NCBI GenBank assembly: GCA_038257655.1
Contig: JBBSJC010000381.1
Coordinates: forward strand, 1-7,981
DNA length: 7,981 nucleotides
Direction: 5' to 3'
From: DASUME01 sp038257655
GTDB lineage: Bacteria > Myxococcota_A > Polyangia > Polyangiales > DASUME01
The notes beneath the pieces were generated by a model. It made no database searches, had not been told where the DNA came from, and saw nothing but the letters and a program-made list of their open reading frames with translations. Positions 1 to 3,958 of this stretch are shown here, one piece after another. Each line of letters starts with the position of its first letter. The stretch's first letter is position 1. The translations under genes were made by a program, and so were the position numbers.

Positions 1-2
1 GC

Positions 3-653
3 TTCGTCAATTACCATCCCTTACCTTTGCGCCATGGCATGACCGCCGGCGAGCTTCTGCAGTGGCTCGTGCGCGAACGTGGCTTGAATGCCGAGCTCGA
101 GGTGGTGCGCATGCGCGGCTATCGACGTGACATGTTGTTCTCGGACACCGGCCTTGCTTGGAGTGCACCGTCACCGAATCTCAAACGTCCGGAGCAGGCG
201 CTGTTGTATCCGGCAATCGCCCTGCTCGAAGGCACGAACGTATCGGTCGGACGGGGCACTGCCGACGCGTTCGCCGTCATCGGGGCTCCCTTCATCGATG
301 GGGTCAAGCTCAGCGCCGCATTGCGCGAGCAGCAGCTTCCGGGCGTGCAAATATCAGCCACGCATTTTACGCCGCGCGTGGGCCCCTACGCGCGCAGGCG
401 CATCCCGGGCGTACGCTTTGCGCTGGAAGACCCGCACGCGTTCTTGGCCGCGCCGCTGGGCTTGGCGCTGCTCAAGAGTATGGCCGGGCTTTATCCCACT
501 GAATGGGATGCTTCGCGCCTCGATCGCATGCTTGCCCATGCCACCACCTTGGCGGGCTTGCGCGCTCAAACGCCCACCCTGGAGTTGATCGCGGGCTGGC
601 AAGCGGAGCTCGAGACGTTTGAGAAGTCACGAAGCGACGTGTTGCTCTACTGA
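3..653 (+). CDS. namZ: NamZ-type exo-beta-N-acetylmuramidase (DUF1343), C-terminal part
   Basis: This is the 3' part of a gene whose start lies before the window; the frame is open from base 3 and gives 216 residues. It resembles the DUF1343 family, whose characterised members (NamZ, glycoside hydrolase family GH171) remove N-acetylmuramic acid from the non-reducing end of peptidoglycan-derived chains during cell-wall recycling or scavenging. What is seen: the family signature RHGMTAGEL at visible residues 10-18, the block LLEGTNVSVGRGT around residues 74-86 followed by a GAPFID stretch, and a C-terminal end in LLY as is usual for the family. Full members are roughly 370-420 residues, so about half is present. 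An internal TTG at 27 should not be taken as the start, because the frame and family similarity continue upstream (FVNYHPLPL). The cellular site (periplasm or outside) is inferred from the family, since the signal peptide would be outside the window. The family call is firm; the exact substrate is inferred. Confidence 0.88.
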   Translation, partial: FVNYHPLPLRHGMTAGELLQWLVRERGLNAELEVVRMRGYRRDMLFSDTGLAWSAPSPNLKRPEQALLYPAIALLEGTNVSVGRGTADAFAVIGAPFIDGVKLSAALREQQLPGVQISATHFTPRVGPYARRRIPGVRFALEDPHAFLAAPLGLALLKSMAGLYPTEWDASRLDRMLAHATTLAGLRAQTPTLELIAGWQAELETFEKSRSDVLLY

Positions 654-725
654 CGCTCCGGCCGCGGGCGGCGAATGTAACTCCGTGGGTTTACGACGTA
701 TTCAAGGTTTGCTGATAGTTATCTA

Positions 726-746
726 TACAAAGCTGTACAATTTACA
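726..746. promoter_or_regulatory. Overlapping inverted repeats TACA-N4-TGTA-N5-TACA
   Basis: Three 4-base half-sites alternate in orientation: TACA at 726-729, TGTA at 734-737 and TACA at 743-746. The middle one can pair in symmetry with either neighbour. The cluster overlaps the TACAAT hexamer (736-741). It could be a second operator or binding site for another regulator. Short arms in AT-rich DNA arise easily by chance. Confidence 0.25.
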
Positions 747-747
747 C

Positions 748-776
748 TTGACGGGACATAGTCCCTAGCGTATCTA
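748..776 (+). promoter_or_regulatory. Candidate sigma70-type promoter of the TetR-Rieske operon
   Basis: TTGACG at 748-753 matches the -35 consensus at 5 of 6 positions. A 17-base spacer separates it from TATCTA at 771-776, a weak -10 (TAT then mismatches). If used, transcription would begin near 783, only about 3 bases before the ATG at 786, giving an almost leaderless message. A better -10-like hexamer, TACAAT at 736-741, lacks a well-spaced -35 (TTGCTG at 709-714 is 21 bases away). This is a prediction by eye only. Confidence 0.4.
753..765. promoter_or_regulatory. Candidate TetR operator (GGGAC-ATA-GTCCC)
   Basis: This is a perfect inverted repeat with 5-base arms and a 3-base centre. It lies within the spacer of the best promoter candidate and 20 bases before the TetR start codon. 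TetR-family dimers typically bind such short palindromes over or near their own promoter. Position and symmetry are seen; binding by the adjacent regulator is inferred. The arms do not extend further outward. Confidence 0.5.
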
Positions 777-785
777 CTCGAAGGT

Positions 786-1448
786 ATGAGTGAGGACTCA
801 CTTGCCCGGAATCGCGTCGTAGGCTGCCTGCCGCGCCGTAAACGCGCGCCGAGCATGGCGCCCCAGGACCGGCGCACGCAGTTGATCGACGCGGCCATTC
901 CGTTGCTGAGCCGTCACGGAAGCGCGGTCACTACGGCTCAGGTGGCCGATGCGGCGGGCGTGGCTGAAGGCACGATCTTTCGTTTATTTGCCGATAAGAA
1001 CAGCTTCCTGGACGCGGTGCTCGAGCACGCGCTCGACGCGGAGGACGTACAGTCGTCGCTGGGCTGCATCGACACACGCCTCAGCGCTCGCGCACGCGTG
1101 GTGCGCGCCGCCGATGCGATTCGCATGCACTTCGAACGTGCGCTGCCCGTGATGCACGGCGCCATGCGGCACGGACAAACGGCGCGCGCCGGCACTGCAG
1201 TAGGGCGCATGTTTGGGTCGCTGCTGCTGGAAGCCGAGCTCCTATTTGCAGGCGAGCTTGCACGCGGTCGGGTGCGAGGCGATGCGCGCGTGCTCGCTCG
1301 GATGCTCGTGGGCGTCTGCCAGTCCGTTGTCTGGCAAGACTACTTCGAGCGCGGGCCGCGGCCCCTATTGTCGACCGAGCAGTTTGTCTCGGTGTTACTC
1401 GATGGTTGTTGCGTCCCCGACGAGGGTGAGCTCGGGCTGAGGGAGTAA
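786..1448 (+). CDS. TetR/AcrR-family transcriptional regulator
   Basis: This 220-residue one-component repressor has an N-terminal DNA-binding domain and a C-terminal ligand and dimer domain. Residues 29-80 form the TetR_N domain: the helix RRTQLIDAAIPLLSRHG, then the helix-turn-helix at about 48-70 (TTAQVADAAGVAEGTIFRLF), then KNSFLDAVLE. This is the canonical TetR pattern with small residues at the turn and an aromatic in the recognition helix. Residues 90-220 are helical and diverged, as usual for ligand domains, so the inducer cannot be read. The start is uncertain: ATG 786 has a purine run (GAAGG, 780-784) only 1 base upstream, too close for normal Shine-Dalgarno use, so leaderless translation or a start at Met24 (ATG 855, 197 residues) is possible. 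It ends 9 bases before the Rieske gene on the same strand, which suggests it controls that gene and itself. Confidence 0.9.
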   Translation: MSEDSLARNRVVGCLPRRKRAPSMAPQDRRTQLIDAAIPLLSRHGSAVTTAQVADAAGVAEGTIFRLFADKNSFLDAVLEHALDAEDVQSSLGCIDTRLSARARVVRAADAIRMHFERALPVMHGAMRHGQTARAGTAVGRMFGSLLLEAELLFAGELARGRVRGDARVLARMLVGVCQSVVWQDYFERGPRPLLSTEQFVSVLLDGCCVPDEGELGLRE

Positions 1449-1451
1449 GGG
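1447..1451 (+). promoter_or_regulatory. Ribosome binding site for the Rieske gene
   Basis: AAGGG overlaps the TetR stop codon and sits 6 bases before ATG 1458, a normal Shine-Dalgarno spacing. It supports the chosen start and translational linkage of the two genes. Confidence 0.55.
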
Positions 1452-1457
1452 TGCGTC

Positions 1458-2609
1458 ATGCTCAAGAACTTCTGGTACGTCGCCGAAGAAAGCTCCAACG
1501 TCACGGACAAGCCCGTGGCCACACGCATGCTCGGACAGAACTTCGTCCTGTTCAGGGATCTTAGTGGAAAGGTTTCCTGCCTAAGTGATGTTTGTGTGCA
1601 CCGCGGCGCTGCCCTCTCGCAGGGCGCGATTGTCAACGGCTGCGTGGAGTGCCCCTATCACGGCTGGCGCTATGACAGCGAGGGCGATTGCGTGAAGATC
1701 CCCGCGCAGGCAGACAACGGCCGCAAAGGTATCCCGAAGAAGGCGCGCGTCGATGGTTACCCCGTGGAGGAACATTACGGTTGGGTCTGGGTGTTTCTTG
1801 GCGATCTACCCGCCGAGCAGCGTCCGCCGATTCCGGAGTTTCCTGAGTATCACGACACTGCCAACTGGCGCTGCATTCGTGGCGAGTGGGACTGGGACGC
1901 GGATCAAGCCCGTGTGATCGAAAACGGCCTGGACTTCGCCCACGCCCCCTTTGTGCATCGCGGACGCTTTGGCGATCCGAACAACGCCGAGATCGAAGAG
2001 TTCGAGGTGACGACCATGGAGTTTGGCGCCACTGCCCACGTGCAATACAACCCACCGACGCCCAAGGGCTTGTGGAAGATCTTGCGTAGGCAAGAAAAGG
2101 GAACCGCGGTTCGTAAGGTGCGGGCCAACCCTGGCTTCAACATGTCCGGCGGCTTGATGCGCCTGGAAGTGCAGATCACGCCCAAGATGAAGATGGTGAT
2201 CTACGACGTGAACACACCGGTCGAAAAAGGTAAGACCAAGACGCGCTGGATCATGGCACGCAGCTTCTTCAAAGGTGCCTGGGCAGACGGGGATGCGCGC
2301 CGGCGCAATCTGATCATCTTCCAGCAGGACGACGAGATCCTGCGCAAGGTGAAGCCGGAGCTGTTACCCGTGGATTTGAGCGAAGAGCTGTCGGTCAAGT
2401 CTGACGGTCTGCAGATCGCTTTTCGCAAGATGCGCAAGAAGTTCATCGACATGGGCTACGCGATCGACGAGGACAAGGTGGCAGCGGAGCTGACAGGTAA
2501 GCGTGCAGCAGTCATCCCCTCTCCGAAGCGCGCAGCAGACCCGACCGGCTGGGTGCTCCCCGAGGTGCCATTCCTCGAGCGCAAGAAGCTTCCCCAGGCC
2601 GCAGAGTAG
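1458..2609 (+). CDS. Rieske non-haem iron oxygenase (ring-hydroxylating / demethylase type, alpha subunit)
   Basis: This 383-residue cytosolic oxygenase of the stand-alone Rieske class (vanillate demethylase VanA and related) would use O2 and electrons from a separate reductase to hydroxylate or demethylate a substrate. The N-terminal Rieske domain has the [2Fe-2S] ligands Cys46-x-His48 and Cys65-x2-His68 (CPYHGW). The catalytic domain holds the mononuclear iron site: Asn156, Asp159, His162 and His167 in the NxxDxxHx4H pattern, where Asp159 is the residue normally bridging electrons from the neighbouring Rieske centre. The third iron ligand is probably an Asp in IIFQQDDEIL (about 291-292). 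All key residues are present and the length fits the family, so it should be active. The opening residues (MLKNFWYVAEE) also resemble VanA-like enzymes. It follows the TetR gene by 9 bases with a good ribosome site. No ferredoxin, reductase or beta-subunit gene is visible nearby. The substrate cannot be deduced. Confidence 0.92.
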   Translation: MLKNFWYVAEESSNVTDKPVATRMLGQNFVLFRDLSGKVSCLSDVCVHRGAALSQGAIVNGCVECPYHGWRYDSEGDCVKIPAQADNGRKGIPKKARVDGYPVEEHYGWVWVFLGDLPAEQRPPIPEFPEYHDTANWRCIRGEWDWDADQARVIENGLDFAHAPFVHRGRFGDPNNAEIEEFEVTTMEFGATAHVQYNPPTPKGLWKILRRQEKGTAVRKVRANPGFNMSGGLMRLEVQITPKMKMVIYDVNTPVEKGKTKTRWIMARSFFKGAWADGDARRRNLIIFQQDDEILRKVKPELLPVDLSEELSVKSDGLQIAFRKMRKKFIDMGYAIDEDKVAAELTGKRAAVIPSPKRAADPTGWVLPEVPFLERKKLPQAAE

Positions 2610-2731
2610 TGCAGAGCACAAGAAGCGGGTCTCTCGAGGTCTAGACGAAGACTTACGTTTGCCCACCGCAATGCGCGGAAGATGCTTCACCTGCTTGGCT
2701 TACGGAGCAGACAGGGTGGTACGCTTATCCT
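2610..2731. other. Gap between the Rieske and TPR-like genes
   Basis: These 122 bases are non-coding. They hold a few short palindromes (GTGC-AGA-GCAC at 2609-2619 over the Rieske stop, GTCTAGAC at 2639-2646, GAAG-ATG-CTTC at 2678-2688). None is followed by a T-run and none is long enough to call a terminator or operator. I see no convincing -35/-10 pair, so whether the next gene has its own promoter is open. Confidence 0.5.
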
Positions 2732-3847
2732 GTGGGGGACAGCGACACGCCAAATAAGGTAAAGCGGCTTGGCGATGCGCTCGAGCGCGCGCGGCGTAGC
2801 GACCTGCCTAGCTCGCGCGCTGCAACGTCTAGCGACGGGATGTCTAGTGGTAGACCTTCCCGCACGAGCGGCGCACCACCTTCCCATGACCGGCGCAGCC
2901 TTCCCCATCGCGAGCGCAATCATGGGACCCCGCGACAAACCTTGTCCGGCGAGTCACGACAGTCGTTTCTGCCGAGTGAGCCTCCGCCAGGCCTGTATAA
3001 CTCCGAGGTCAAACGCGCGAGCCTGTTGCCCGACGATTTCGATGAGCTACCGCCGCACTTGCAATCGATGTTGAGCGCGCCGCCGCCGAGCGGCTCCCCG
3101 TTCGGCCGTGACAGTGCCAGCAGCGGACGGCTTAGCTTCAACCCCGGTTATCCAGAACCAGCAAGACAGGCTCCCGCACAGCGCAGCATGCCTCCCGCAC
3201 AGCGCAGTATCCCGGCCGGACCCTTCGATGAGGCGCCGATCACGACGCGCCGCAGTCTCAATCCACTCGCTTCGCTGCAAAGCCTGTTGCCCGGCGTATT
3301 CCGCCAAGAGCAACAAGACGATCCGCGTTTTCAGGATGCCGTGCTCTTACGCAGGCAAGATCGCAAGCTGGACGCCATGCTGGCGCTCGAGGATCTGCGC
3401 CGGACCAAACCTGACTATCCGCAGGCGCGGGAGCTCGTGTTCACGCTGGCGGTCGAGCTCGGTGCCGAAGATCGGGTACGCAAACATGCGGACTGGATGG
3501 TCGCGCAGCAGAACCTGCAGCAGGATGCGCAGGGCGTATGCGCAAGCTATCGATCGGTGCGCATGGCTTGTCCGACGCTCAGCCTATCGGAGAAAACACT
3601 AGTCGCTGTGTTGGTGTCTGCGGACAAGACGCGTGACGGCCGCGCCGCGGTCGATGTGACCAAGCTGCTATTGCGCGATTTTCCGCTGAGCACGATGTTG
3701 CCGCGCGCTTTCATGTCGAGCGCACAAGTTCAGATCGTAGAAGGTCGACCCGACCTGGCACGCGCCACGCTCGAAAGCCTGCTCGCTCGCTTCCCCCACG
3801 ACACGCTCGCGGTGCAGGCGAAGAAGATGCTAGAGCAGCTGACCTGA
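2732..3847 (+). CDS. Unrecognised protein: disordered Ser/Pro/Arg-rich N-terminus plus TPR-like C-terminal domain
   Basis: This 371-residue protein has no signal peptide or membrane segment, so it is probably cytoplasmic. Residues 1-22 (KRLGDALERARR) look helical. Residues 23-190 are low in complexity, rich in Ser, Pro, Arg and Gly, and probably disordered; they repeat a short motif R-x-S-hydrophobic-(x)-P at least seven times. Residues 195-371 are helical and read as degenerate tetratricopeptide-like pairs, e.g. KLDAMLALEDLRRTKPDYPQA at 212-232 and RPDLARATLESLLARFP at 339-355, so this half likely binds other proteins. No catalytic motif is seen. The start is GTG 2732: there is no other in-frame start just upstream, and the first residues look protein-like. 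The ribosome site is weak (AGGGTGG ends 12 bases before). Met37 (ATG 2840) is the next option but would lose the N-terminal helix. A scaffold or signalling role is inference only. Confidence 0.8.
   Translation: MGDSDTPNKVKRLGDALERARRSDLPSSRAATSSDGMSSGRPSRTSGAPPSHDRRSLPHRERNHGTPRQTLSGESRQSFLPSEPPPGLYNSEVKRASLLPDDFDELPPHLQSMLSAPPPSGSPFGRDSASSGRLSFNPGYPEPARQAPAQRSMPPAQRSIPAGPFDEAPITTRRSLNPLASLQSLLPGVFRQEQQDDPRFQDAVLLRRQDRKLDAMLALEDLRRTKPDYPQARELVFTLAVELGAEDRVRKHADWMVAQQNLQQDAQGVCASYRSVRMACPTLSLSEKTLVAVLVSADKTRDGRAAVDVTKLLLRDFPLSTMLPRAFMSSAQVQIVEGRPDLARATLESLLARFPHDTLAVQAKKMLEQLT
3171..3212 (+). repeat. Two tandem 21-base repeats inside the TPR-like gene
   Basis: Two copies, 3171-3191 and 3192-3212, are identical at 19 of 21 positions. 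They encode PAQRSMP and PAQRSIP, a duplicated 7-residue unit. The near-identity shows a recent in-frame duplication that added one more R-S-hydrophobic-P motif to the disordered region. Confidence 0.8.
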
Positions 3848-3958
3848 GCAACCACCCCGACAGGGCCCGGTCGGTGGCAGGGACAAAGCCGCCCTTAGCT
3901 TTTATGCGTTGCGCAGCACTATGATGCGCCGGTCGAGCAGCGAGCTCGGTCTACTGCC
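3848..3958. terminator. Convergent intergenic gap with a possible terminator hairpin at 3852-3877
   Basis: The gap lies between the plus-strand TPR-like gene and the minus-strand surface protein gene, so it must end transcription from both sides. At 3852-3877 the arms CCACC(CC)GAC and GTCGGTGG can form about 8 base pairs with a 2-base bulge around an 8-base loop. There is no T-run directly after it. A second weak stem pairs AAAGC (3885-3889) with GCTTT (3898-3902), the latter ending in TTTT at 3900-3903. Either may act in termination, but the evidence is modest. Confidence 0.35.

Larger units (their letters stand above)
654..785. other. AT-rich regulatory gap before the TetR gene
   Basis: This non-coding gap separates the NamZ stop from the TetR start. 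By my count 16 of the 50 bases at 701-750 are G or C (32%), far below the flanking genes, as expected of a promoter region. It holds several short inverted repeats: GATA-GT-TATC at 714-723, TACA-AAGC-TGTA at 726-737, TGTA-CAATT-TACA at 734-746 and GGGAC-ATA-GTCCC at 753-765. No clear intrinsic terminator for the upstream gene was found. Confidence 0.7.

Noticed and set aside
88..588. Other-frame reading frames within the NamZ, TetR, Rieske and TPR-like genes
   Set aside because: High GC content leaves long stop-free shadow frames. None has a recognisable domain or a ribosome site.
27..653. TTG at 27 as the true start of the first gene
   Set aside because: The frame is open to the window edge and the residues before it (FVNYHPLPL) join directly to the conserved RHGMTAGEL block. 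The gene is simply cut by the edge.
662..667. CCGCGG and nearby GC-rich bases as a terminator for the NamZ gene
   Set aside because: It is too short for a stable stem and has no T-run after it.
2609..2619. GTGC-AGA-GCAC inverted repeat at the Rieske stop codon as a terminator
   Set aside because: The stem is only 4 base pairs and no T-run follows.
2678..2688. GAAG-ATG-CTTC inverted repeat as an operator for the TPR-like gene
   Set aside because: The arms are 4 bases, no promoter is visible beside it, and repeats of this size are expected by chance.
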